A stretch of 6,247 nt of DNA from Kiloniellales bacterium (lineage in GTDB: Bacteria > Pseudomonadota > Alphaproteobacteria > Kiloniellales > JAKSDN01): the NCBI GenBank assembly GCA_022360075.1, contig JAKSDN010000407.1:1-6247 (forward strand), written 5' to 3'. The notes below the pieces were generated by a model. That model was not told where the DNA came from, did not search any database, and saw nothing but the letters and a program-made list of their open reading frames with translations. Below, in pieces: positions 1 to 5,165 of the stretch; the stretch's first letter is position 1, and the number at the start of each line of letters is the position of its first letter. Both the position numbers and the translations under genes were made by a program.

Positions 1-176
1 ACCCAATCGCGGAAGCTCTCGTAGTCGGCGCCGGCATGGGCCGCGACCGAAACCGCAAACCAAATCGCGAGCGGAATCAAGGCGAGCGCGGTCAGGCGCT
101 GCGACCACCAATGGCCGACGCCTTCCTTTGCGGTGCCGAGCCCGCGGACCCGGCCGAGCGACGTGCGCAGCGACAT
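1..176 (-). CDS. sdhD: Succinate dehydrogenase membrane anchor subunit SdhD, N-terminal part (cut by window edge)
   Basis: SdhD and SdhC together form the membrane anchor of respiratory complex II. The anchor binds heme b and ubiquinone and passes electrons from succinate oxidation to the quinone pool. Only the first 58 residues are in the window. They show the family's N-terminal signature GVGHWWSQRLTALAL (residues 19-33), with the Ser-Gln-Arg-x-Thr stretch at the membrane face. The first transmembrane helix follows at about residues 29-48. The ATG overlaps the sdhC stop by one base (TAATG), with a GGGGG Shine-Dalgarno-like run 7 nt upstream, so translational coupling to sdhC is likely. The remaining two helices and, by the usual gene order, sdhA and sdhB should lie beyond position 1. 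Identity follows from the motif and the adjacent sdhC. Confidence 0.93.
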   Translation of the reverse strand, partial: MSLRTSLGRVRGLGTAKEGVGHWWSQRLTALALIPLAIWFAVSVAAHAGADYESFRDW

Positions 177-568
177 TACGCGGCCCCCAGGCTGTAGCCG
201 AGAATCCAGCTTAGCAGCGTCAGCACCACCGAGGCGGCGATGACCACCAAGCCCGAGCGGTAGGCCGTATCGAGCTCGAAGCCGTAGCCCGCATCCCAGA
301 CCAGATGACGGATGCCGTTGCAGAGGTGATAGAACAGCGCGAAGGTCCAGCCGAACAGCAGCAGCCGGCCGAGGAACGAGCCGATCACCGCCTGGGCCGT
401 GGCAAAGGCTTCCGGCCCCGCGGCTGCAGCCGCCAGCCAATAGACCAGCAGCAAAGTGCCCAACGCCAGCCCGACCCCGGTGATCCGGTGGGAGATGGAC
501 AGCGCCATGGTCCATTGAAAGCGATAGACCTGAAGGTGCGGCGAGAGCGGTCGGTTTGCGGACGCCAT
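176..568 (-). CDS. sdhC: Succinate dehydrogenase cytochrome b556 subunit SdhC
   Basis: This is the cytochrome b subunit of complex II in the inner membrane. At 130 residues it has the normal family length. The N-terminus carries RPLSPHLQVYR (residues 6-16), then SISHRITG (24-31). Ser24 and Arg28 align with the E. coli quinone-site residues Ser27 and Arg31. HLCNGIRHLVWD (81-92) follows, where His81 matches the E. coli axial heme ligand His84. Three hydrophobic helices are visible at about 29-50, 63-84 and 104-126. The ATG is set by a strong AGGAGG at 579-584, 10 nt upstream. The stop overlaps the sdhD start by one base. This is the first gene of the sdh unit, with a candidate promoter about 115-140 bp upstream. 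No residue expected for function is missing. Confidence 0.97.
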   Translation of the reverse strand: MASANRPLSPHLQVYRFQWTMALSISHRITGVGLALGTLLLVYWLAAAAAGPEAFATAQAVIGSFLGRLLLFGWTFALFYHLCNGIRHLVWDAGYGFELDTAYRSGLVVIAASVVLTLLSWILGYSLGAA

Positions 569-578
569 GAGGCCTGGT

Positions 579-584
579 CCTCCT
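579..584 (-). promoter_or_regulatory. Ribosome binding site of sdhC
   Basis: AGGAGG on the minus strand, 10 nt before the sdhC ATG. It is the strongest Shine-Dalgarno match among the genes in the window and supports the chosen start. Confidence 0.75.
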
Positions 585-680
585 CAGCGGCTAGGCTAGA
601 TCACGTCGCCCGAGAGTGCACGGGACAATACCCGCAAGACTGCGCCGTGGCCGGTTAACATCTTGTGGTCGTCTTCAATT

Positions 681-709
681 GATTTAGGCCGCAATGCAGC
701 ATGAGTCAA
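681..709 (-). promoter_or_regulatory. Candidate sigma-70 promoter for the sdh operon
   Basis: On the minus strand TTGACT (704-709) matches the -35 consensus in 5 of 6 bases. It is followed after exactly 17 nt by TAAATC (681-686), a weak -10. This would start transcription near 674 and give a leader of about 105 nt before the sdhC ATG. The -10 is poor (3 of 6), so this is a prediction from spacing and -35 quality only. It would place the DnaA-like sites at 877-937 about 200 bp upstream. Confidence 0.35.
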
Positions 710-876
710 CGCGACCCCAAGCGGCCGGCCCACAAGCATGTTCCCGCCGGCACCGACCCTCGCCCGTCTTTTCTTTCGCACATGCAAATAGATGTCTCCG
801 ATCGCTTCGTGGTTACAGCCGGCGAAGCGGCAAATGGGAATCGGGCATCGGCAATAGCAGGCGGATTTACCCGTCT

Positions 877-937
877 TGTGGATAACCCTGTGGAGTAATT
901 GTTGCGTGCTTGTGCAATAGTCAGCCGCTTTTGCACA
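877..937. promoter_or_regulatory. Cluster of DnaA-box-like sites / inverted repeat
   Basis: TGTGGATAA at 877-885 is the exact E. coli-type DnaA box TTATCCACA on the minus strand. TTTTGCACA at 929-937 fits the relaxed consensus TTWTNCACA exactly on the plus strand. TGTGCAATA at 911-919 is one mismatch off (minus strand), and TGTGGAGTA at 889-897 is two off. The last two strong sites also form a perfect 7-bp inverted repeat, TGTGCAA (911-917) and TTGCACA (931-937), separated by 13 bp. It could therefore instead be an operator for a dimeric regulator. The segment is locally AT-richer than its surroundings. Whether it is an origin, a DnaA-controlled promoter element or another operator cannot be decided here. 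Confidence 0.45.
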
Positions 938-984
938 GAAATCGGGCGCCTATTGCCGAATTTCACTTGTCTGAAAGCTGGTGA

Positions 985-1731
985 GAATCGACACTTTTCT
1001 TAACGCGAAAGCGCCGGGTGACGGGCGCGTCGCCGGTCAGAGGCTCCGGCTTGTGGACGGTAGGCGAGGATGGATCCCGGGGGGTCGTGGGAGGCCCGCG
1101 AAGCCTAGCTCCGTGAACTCTCCATGGCCCGTAGGCTGCGGCCCTTCCGCTTCGGTGGGTGGGCTGCGCAGGAAGACCGAGCTGGCCTGCGCGCCTTCGG
1201 CCTTCCGGCCTCCGCCGACGACGCCTTCGGGCGGCTTCGGTTGTCGTTCGGGCGAGGCTTCCGCCCTGGTTTGTCCGGCGCTTGCGCCAGGCGGCCGGGA
1301 CGGGACCGAAGAGCGGGACGATTGACGGGCCTTCGGGCTCGACGGACGTCTGGCTCCAGGCGGACCCCCGGGTCCACCGCGCCCGACGGTTTCGGTTCCG
1401 GGCGGGGCGCTTCGGCTCCTCGTTGCGGGATCGAGGTCCGGGTCCCCCCGGACGGGGTTGGAAGTGTCGTCTGAGTGTCGGTTCGGTGTTCTGGGCCTTA
1501 GCGGTTCGGCGCGGCGCAAGCCGCGACGGCCGCAAAGCAGAAGCCCCGGCCGAGAGCGTCTCGTTCGACAGCCGGGGCGGATAGCAAAGGCCAAGTCTGC
1601 ATTTCGCGTTGCGGAGCCCTCACCGGCTCCAGCGAGGCGTCGGGTTTGTGTCTCCTCCAGGGCACGCCGCAGCGGGTTTCGACCCCTGCACCCGACGCCT
1701 CGCCTTTTAGCGATCGATTCGCGCATTCGCA
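985..1731. other. GC-rich, hairpin-dense non-coding block of unknown nature
   Basis: No convincing gene lies here: open frames exist on both strands but encode low-complexity Arg/Pro/Ala/Gly sequences that overlap one another. The block is instead full of short stems. Plus-strand examples are CGCC-TTCG-GGCG (1222-1233), CGGGCC-TTCG-GGCTCG (around 1326-1341), and GGCGC-TT-GCGCC (1277-1288). Others are GGACCC-CC-GGGTCC (1362-1375), GTCCGG/CCGGAC (1436-1453), and CGCGGC-GCAA-GCCGCG (1510-1525). GCCCCGGC/GCCGGGGC (1543-1578) encloses CGAGA/TCTCG, and GGAGCC/GGCTCC lies at 1613-1630. Several loops are UUCG or GNRA tetraloops in the plus-strand sense. It may be a structured RNA, a multi-copy intergenic repeat or decayed DNA. 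I do not recognise RNase P RNA, tmRNA, SRP RNA or rRNA in it. Confidence 0.4.
1632..1709 (+). terminator. 14-bp perfect stem with stacked inner hairpin, terminator-like
   Basis: GCGAGGCGTCGGGT (1632-1645) pairs without mismatch with ACCCGACGCCTCGC (1690-1703). The 44-nt enclosed segment holds a second hairpin, GCAG-C-GGG / CCC-CTGC (1669-1689), that ends directly against the outer stem. CTTTT (1704-1708) follows on the plus strand, as in a weak intrinsic terminator. It could end plus-strand transcription from the hairpin-rich block. The size and two-level fold also fit a conserved structured RNA domain or a repeat unit. The pairing is certain; the role is inference. Confidence 0.45.
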
Positions 1732-1732
1732 A

Positions 1733-1779
1733 CCAAATTTTGTGGATTTGGTCTCTAGATCACTAAATCTGGTGTGATC
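1733..1779. repeat. AT-rich pair of inverted repeats just downstream of mch
   Basis: Two short palindromes sit side by side within 52 bp of the mch stop. They are CCAAAT/ATTTGG (1733-1738 and 1746-1751) and GATCAC/GTGATC (1758-1763 and 1774-1779). Neither is followed by a T run on the minus strand, so they are poor intrinsic terminators. They could be a factor-dependent 3' end or an operator. The AT-rich composition contrasts sharply with the GC-rich block next to it. Confidence 0.35.
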
Positions 1780-1784
1780 ATCCT

Positions 1785-2840
1785 TCAGGCTCGCCGCGGC
1801 ACCAGCACGGTGTAGTCGAGGTCGAGCACCACGGCGGGATCGTATTTGCCCTTGGCGTCCTTGTCGGGAAAGTCGGCGCAGGGCCGGTCCTTGGTCGCGA
1901 CCGTGCGCAGCCGGAGCGCACCGACGTCGTCGCGCCCCGGCAGGGCCATTGTCCCCAGCACCTCGCTCCAGGCGTAGATCGTATCGCCCGCAAAGCTCGG
2001 CGCGACGTGGCGGCCGCCGTTGATGGCGGCAATCCGGAAGGCATTGGCGAGACCGTTGAAGGACAAGGCGCGGGCGAGCGAGATGACATGGCCGCCATAG
2101 ACGATGCGCTTGCCGAAGGGGCTGTCGCCCGCCGCGTGCAGGTCGAAGTGCACCTTGGCGGTGTTCTGGTAAAGGCGCGTCGCCATCTGGTGCTCGGCTT
2201 CCTCGATCGCCATGCCGTCGAGATGGTCGATGCGCTCGCCGACGGCGTAGTCTTCCCAAGCCGCGTCGGCGCCGGCCAGCGCCCAATCGTAGGCCGCCAC
2301 GTTTAGCCCCTCGGGCAGGGTCAGGGACTCCGCCGGCACGGCCTCCGGCAGCGCCGGCAGGACCGGCTCGGGCGCGGGCGCGTTGCTGTCGCGCTTGCGC
2401 ACCATGACCCAGCGCACATAGTCGAGGACGACCTCGCCGCGCTGGTTGCGCCCGGTCGAGCGCACGTAGACGACGCCGGTCTTGCGGTTCGAGTTCTCCT
2501 TGAGGCCGATCACCTCGCTCTCGGTCGAAAACGTGTCGCCGGGATAGACGGGTCGGCCGAAGACGCAATCCGCATAGCCGAGGTTGGCGATCGCATTCTG
2601 CGAGACGTCCGGCACCGTCTTGCCGAAGACCACGTGGAACACCAGCAGATCGTCGAGCGGCGCGCCCGGCAAGCCGATCGACTGGGCGAAGGCGTCGGAG
2701 GAATGGACCGCGAAGCGCGGCGCGTAGAGCGCGGTGTAGAGCGCCCGATCGCCCTCGCCCAGCGTGCGCGGTGTGGCATGGCGCAGCCGCTGGCCGAGGC
2801 GGAAATCCTCGAAGAAGTTGCCGGGGTTGGTCTTGGTCAT
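1785..2840 (-). CDS. mch: Mesaconyl-CoA (2-methylfumaryl-CoA) hydratase, double MaoC-like hotdog protein
   Basis: In the ethylmalonyl-CoA pathway this cytoplasmic enzyme hydrates mesaconyl-C1-CoA to beta-methylmalyl-CoA (EC 4.2.1.148). The 351-residue protein opens with the family hallmark GNFFEDFRLGQ (7-17) followed by RHATPRT (20-26). The first hotdog domain spans about 5-150 (FGRPVYPGDTF at 94-104). The second spans about 195-350 and contains YQNTAKVHFD (224-233), PFGKRIVYGGHVISLARAL (241-259) and FAGDTIYAW (283-291). The segment around Asn226/His231 occupies the place of the hydratase-2 active-site motif. I chose the ATG at 2840: a longer in-frame start at 2951 exists, but its extra 37 residues are translated from the palindromic repeat and spacer. 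Shine-Dalgarno signal is weak. It lies downstream of the CitE-like gene on the same strand and upstream of sdhC. Members of this family are also annotated simply as MaoC dehydratase. Confidence 0.93.
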   Translation of the reverse strand: MTKTNPGNFFEDFRLGQRLRHATPRTLGEGDRALYTALYAPRFAVHSSDAFAQSIGLPGAPLDDLLVFHVVFGKTVPDVSQNAIANLGYADCVFGRPVYPGDTFSTESEVIGLKENSNRKTGVVYVRSTGRNQRGEVVLDYVRWVMVRKRDSNAPAPEPVLPALPEAVPAESLTLPEGLNVAAYDWALAGADAAWEDYAVGERIDHLDGMAIEEAEHQMATRLYQNTAKVHFDLHAAGDSPFGKRIVYGGHVISLARALSFNGLANAFRIAAINGGRHVAPSFAGDTIYAWSEVLGTMALPGRDDVGALRLRTVATKDRPCADFPDKDAKGKYDPAVVLDLDYTVLVPRRA

Positions 2841-2920
2841 GGGCGTTGTTCGAGTTGAGTCGTGGCGTCGTTGTTCGGTAAGACGTGGCGTTCGAGTGCG
2901 CGTCCTCAACGCTCCAAACT

Positions 2921-3026
2921 TGTCATTGCCGGGCGTGACCCGGCAACCCATGGAGGTCCGAGACTGGGCCTTCGAAGCCCGAGACCCGGACGGCGATGGG
3001 CCCTCAGGTCAAGCCCGAGGGCGACA
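2921..3026. repeat. 106-bp nested palindromic (MITE/REP-like) intergenic element
   Basis: The element is symmetric about the TTCGAA at 2971-2976. Working outward, the paired arms are GGGC/GCCC (2966-2969, 2977-2980), GTCCG/CGGAC (2956-2960, 2987-2991) and CCCAT/ATGGG (2947-2951, 2996-3000). The ends are TGTC/GACA (2921-2924, 3023-3026). Each outer arm is itself a hairpin: TTGCCGGG-CGTGA-CCCGGCAA (2926-2946) on the left and GCCCTC...GAGGGC (3000-3022) on the right. The pattern 'TCATTGCCGGG..TGACCCGGCAA' is, from memory, a frequent interspersed repeat in alphaproteobacterial genomes; copy number cannot be checked here. It contains no coding capacity and sits between the lyase terminator and the mch start. 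Confidence 0.75.
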
Positions 3027-3099
3027 GTTGATAGAGAGCGGCGGAGTCCAAACCGCTGAAAATCCGTCAATTTCCTAAGCAGATCTTTGTTCGATGCGA

Positions 3100-3131
3100 G
3101 AGAGAAACGCCAAAGCGCGTTTCCCTTGGCG
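3100..3131 (-). terminator. Intrinsic terminator of the CitE-like gene
   Basis: On the minus strand CGCCAAGG (3131-3124) pairs with CTTTGGCG (3115-3108), including one G-T wobble, around an 8-nt loop. TTTCTCT (3107-3101) follows. The stem begins 6 nt after the stop codon of the upstream gene. This suggests that much of its transcription ends before mch, or that mch has its own promoter. Confidence 0.6.
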
Positions 3132-3137
3132 CACCCT

Positions 3138-4037
3138 CTACTCCCCGACCGCCGCGACCCGCTCGGGCTCGCGCGCGGCGATGGCTTCGGCCATGGCGAC
3201 GATGCGCTGGGCGTTCTCGACGTGCAGGTTTTCGATCAGCTTGCCCTCGTAGACGGCCACGCCTTTGCCCTGGGCCATGGCCTCGGCGTGGGCGGCGATG
3301 ATCTTGTGCGACCAGTCGACCTCCTCGTCCGAGGGCGAAAAGGCACGGTTGGCGATCTCGATGGTGCGCGGATGGATCAAGGTCTTGCCGTCGAAGCCGA
3401 AGGCCACACCCTGGGCGCAGGAATGGGCCAGGCCCTCGTCGTCGCGCAGATCAAGGTGGACCCCGTCGAGGATGTCGAGGCCGTAGGCACGGGCCGCCAG
3501 CAGGCAAAGGCCGAGGCTGGTGATCATCGGCATGCGGTCGCGGGTGTGGCTGGCGTGCAGGTCCTTGGCGAGATCGGAGGTGCCCATGACGAGACAGCCC
3601 AGCCGCGGGCTCGCACCGGCGATCGCCTCGGCGTGCAGCATGCCGAGCGGCGTCTCCATCATGGCCCAGATTTCCATGCTCTCGGGCGCGTTGTTGGCCG
3701 CCAGGACGGCCTCGGCCTGGCGCACGACGGCCGGGCTTTCGACCTTCGGCAGCAACACGGCGTCGGCCTTGCTGGCGCTTACCGCGACCAGATCCTCGTA
3801 GCCCCAGGGCGTGGCGAAGGCGTTCACGCGCACGACCAGCTCGCGGTGGCCGTAGCCGCCCTCGGCGATCGCGGCCACGACGTTGGACCGGGCTTGCATC
3901 TTGGCGTCGGCCGAGACGGCGTCTTCGAGGTCGAGGATCAGGGCGTCGGCCGGCAGGCTTCGCCCCTTCTCCAGCGCCCGGGTATTCGACCCTGGCATGT
4001 AGAGCACGCTGCGCCGCGGCCTGAAGCTCTTGCTCAT
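3138..4037 (-). CDS. mcl2: CitE-like CoA-ester lyase (HpcH/HpaI family), closest to Mcl2-type (3S)-malyl-CoA thioesterase
   Basis: This cytoplasmic TIM-barrel enzyme of the citrate lyase beta/malyl-CoA lyase family is 299 residues long. RRSVLYMPGSNTRALEK (8-24), LILDLEDAV (33-41), Arg70 in VRVN and LLPKVES (95-101) are present. The two Mg ligands expected of the family are Glu128 in AMMETPLGML and Asp155 in MGTSDLAKDL. GFDGKTLIHP (214-223) and KLIENLHVENA near the C-terminus complete the pattern. The SVLYMPGS start and the GTSDLAKDL and GLCLLAARA stretches resemble Rhodobacter Mcl2, which hydrolyses (3S)-malyl-CoA to malate. They differ from the lyase Mcl1, which has a QLFGPGS-type start. Lyase activity on beta-methylmalyl-CoA remains possible. 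A GGGGGT lies 10 nt before the ATG. It is followed by its own terminator, then mch. Confidence 0.9.
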   Translation of the reverse strand: MSKSFRPRRSVLYMPGSNTRALEKGRSLPADALILDLEDAVSADAKMQARSNVVAAIAEGGYGHRELVVRVNAFATPWGYEDLVAVSASKADAVLLPKVESPAVVRQAEAVLAANNAPESMEIWAMMETPLGMLHAEAIAGASPRLGCLVMGTSDLAKDLHASHTRDRMPMITSLGLCLLAARAYGLDILDGVHLDLRDDEGLAHSCAQGVAFGFDGKTLIHPRTIEIANRAFSPSDEEVDWSHKIIAAHAEAMAQGKGVAVYEGKLIENLHVENAQRIVAMAEAIAAREPERVAAVGE

Positions 4038-4081
4038 TCGCTGTCTACCCCCGTCGCCGGCTGATGGTTCATCGGTCCATA

Positions 4082-4113
4082 TCGCACTTGCGAAAAGCGG
4101 CGGCGACTATAAA
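4082..4113 (+). promoter_or_regulatory. Candidate pdxY promoter and overlapping small palindrome
   Basis: The 198-bp space between the divergent lyase and pdxY genes contains TATAAA (4108-4113), a good -10. The nearest -35-like hexamer, TTGCGA (4088-4093), is only 14 bp away, so the promoter is uncertain. It overlaps TCGCA-CT-TGCGA (4082-4093), a short palindrome that could be an operator acting on either gene. If used, the pdxY leader would be about 115 nt. Confidence 0.3.
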
Positions 4114-4235
4114 CCATGGTTCGCCTGTGGCAAGTTGCCGGCGGCGGGGAATGCGGCCACGCGGACCCCACGATCTTGCAAGCGCGTCGGGGTGGTGGCG
4201 ACCGCCCGCGAGCGGTCTCGCTGGGGGAAGCCTCC

Positions 4236-5105
4236 TTGACCATCCTGTCGATCCAATCGCACGTCTCCTATGGCCATGTCGGCAATTCGTCGGCCGTCTT
4301 CCCCCTGCAAAGGCTGGGCTTCGAGGTCTGGCCGATCCACACGGTGCAGTTCTCCAACCACGTGGGCTATGCGGACTGGGCCGGGCAGATCTTCACGCCC
4401 GAACACATCCGCGACGTCGTCGACGGCATCGAACGGCGCGGCGTCTTCGCCGACTGCGCGGCGGTGATCTCGGGCTACATGGGCGACGCGGCGATCGCCG
4501 AGGCGGTGCTCTACGCCGTCGAGCGCGTGCGCGCGGCCAATCCGCGAGCGCTCTACACCTGCGATCCAGTGATGGGCGACGTCGGCGTCGGGCTCTACGT
4601 CACCGACGGCATCCCCGACGAGATGCGCGAGCGGGCCGTCCCGGCGGCCGATATCATCACCCCGAACCAGTTCGAGCTCGAACTGCTGAGTGGAACGGCG
4701 ATCCACACCCTGGACGAGGCGATCGCGGCGGCGCGCCGGATCTGCGCCACGGGCCCGACGGTGGTGGTCGTGACCAGCCTGCGCCATGCCGAGACGCCGG
4801 ACGACCAGATCGAGATGATCGCGGTCACGGCCGAGACCGTCTGGCGCGTGCGCACCCCCTTCCTGAGCCTGGACCCGATGCCGCACGGCTCCGGCGATGC
4901 CACGGCCGCGCTCTTCATGGCGCATTACCTGAAGGCCGGCCCGACGGCCGAGCGGGTCGCCCAAGCCCTGGGCGCGGCAGCCGGTGCGATCTTCGCCATC
5001 ATGGCCGCCACCGCCGAAGCCAAGACCGGCGAGCTCGCCTTGATCGCCGCCCAGGATGAGATCGCCCGCCCGAGCCGCAGCTTTCCGGTGGAGAAGCTGG
5101 GTTAG
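4236..5105 (+). CDS. pdxY: Pyridoxal kinase PdxY
   Basis: This cytoplasmic ribokinase-superfamily enzyme phosphorylates pyridoxal with ATP to give pyridoxal 5'-phosphate in the vitamin B6 salvage pathway (EC 2.7.1.35). With the TTG start at 4236 it has 289 residues, close to E. coli PdxY (287). It begins at the conserved TILSIQSHVSYGHVGNSSAV (2-21), where Ser8 and His9 line the substrate pocket. Further family motifs are FEVWPIHTVQFSNH (29-42), SGYMGD (79-84), CDPVMGD (109-115) and TPNQFELELL (142-151). The C-terminal anion-hole motif HGSGD holds the catalytic Asp221. An in-frame ATG at 4116 would add 40 residues without family resemblance. GGGGGA lies 7 nt before the TTG, so the TTG is preferred. 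It is divergent from the lyase and convergent with the coiled-coil gene. Confidence 0.95.
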   Translation: MTILSIQSHVSYGHVGNSSAVFPLQRLGFEVWPIHTVQFSNHVGYADWAGQIFTPEHIRDVVDGIERRGVFADCAAVISGYMGDAAIAEAVLYAVERVRAANPRALYTCDPVMGDVGVGLYVTDGIPDEMRERAVPAADIITPNQFELELLSGTAIHTLDEAIAAARRICATGPTVVVVTSLRHAETPDDQIEMIAVTAETVWRVRTPFLSLDPMPHGSGDATAALFMAHYLKAGPTAERVAQALGAAAGAIFAIMAATAEAKTGELALIAAQDEIARPSRSFPVEKLG

Positions 5106-5127
5106 CGAAGGTGGACCGGAGCGCCTG

Positions 5128-5159
5128 TAGGGCGGGTTAACGTAGCGTAACCCGCCCTA
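5128..5159. terminator. Bidirectional terminator or REP-like palindrome between convergent genes
   Basis: TAGGGCGGGTTA (5128-5139) and TAACCCGCCCTA (5148-5159) form a perfect 12-bp stem around an 8-nt loop. It lies 22 nt after the pdxY stop and 6 nt beyond the end of the convergent minus-strand gene, so it can terminate both. T runs on either side are short. From memory, 'GGGTTA..GCGTAACCC' palindromes are widely seen as interspersed REP-like units in proteobacteria, so it may be both. Confidence 0.65.
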
Positions 5160-5165
5160 TTCATC

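Noticed and set aside
596..787. 63-codon frame just upstream of sdhC on the minus strand as a leader peptide or small gene.
   Set aside because: It runs across the predicted promoter, has no recognisable family or clear ribosome binding site, and its composition looks random.
1200..1260. Possible tmRNA tag (minus-strand codons reading Asn-Asp-Asn) in the hairpin-rich block.
   Set aside because: The residues before and after do not match any proteolysis tag, no stop follows at the right distance and no tRNA-like acceptor domain could be paired.
963..1732. Minus-strand open frames of 190 and 231 codons and plus-strand frames of 114-141 codons in the GC-rich block.
   Set aside because: They overlap each other in several frames, encode Arg/Pro/Ala/Gly-rich low-complexity sequence, show no domain and contain the hairpins; open frames are common by chance at this GC content.
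1498..2568. 356-codon minus-strand frame overlapping mch.
   Set aside because: Mostly an alternative frame of the well-supported mch gene with a low-complexity Arg-rich product; the tail only crosses the non-coding hairpin region.
2841..2951. 37-residue N-terminal extension of the mesaconyl-CoA hydratase starting at 2951.
   Set aside because: The upstream ATG lies in the arm of the palindromic repeat, the residues are translated repeat and spacer, and the family N-terminus begins at the ATG at 2840.
3087..4064. 325-codon plus-strand frame opposite the CitE-like gene.
   Set aside because: Antisense shadow: His/Asp/Gly-rich product without motifs, while the minus strand encodes a complete enzyme with its catalytic residues.
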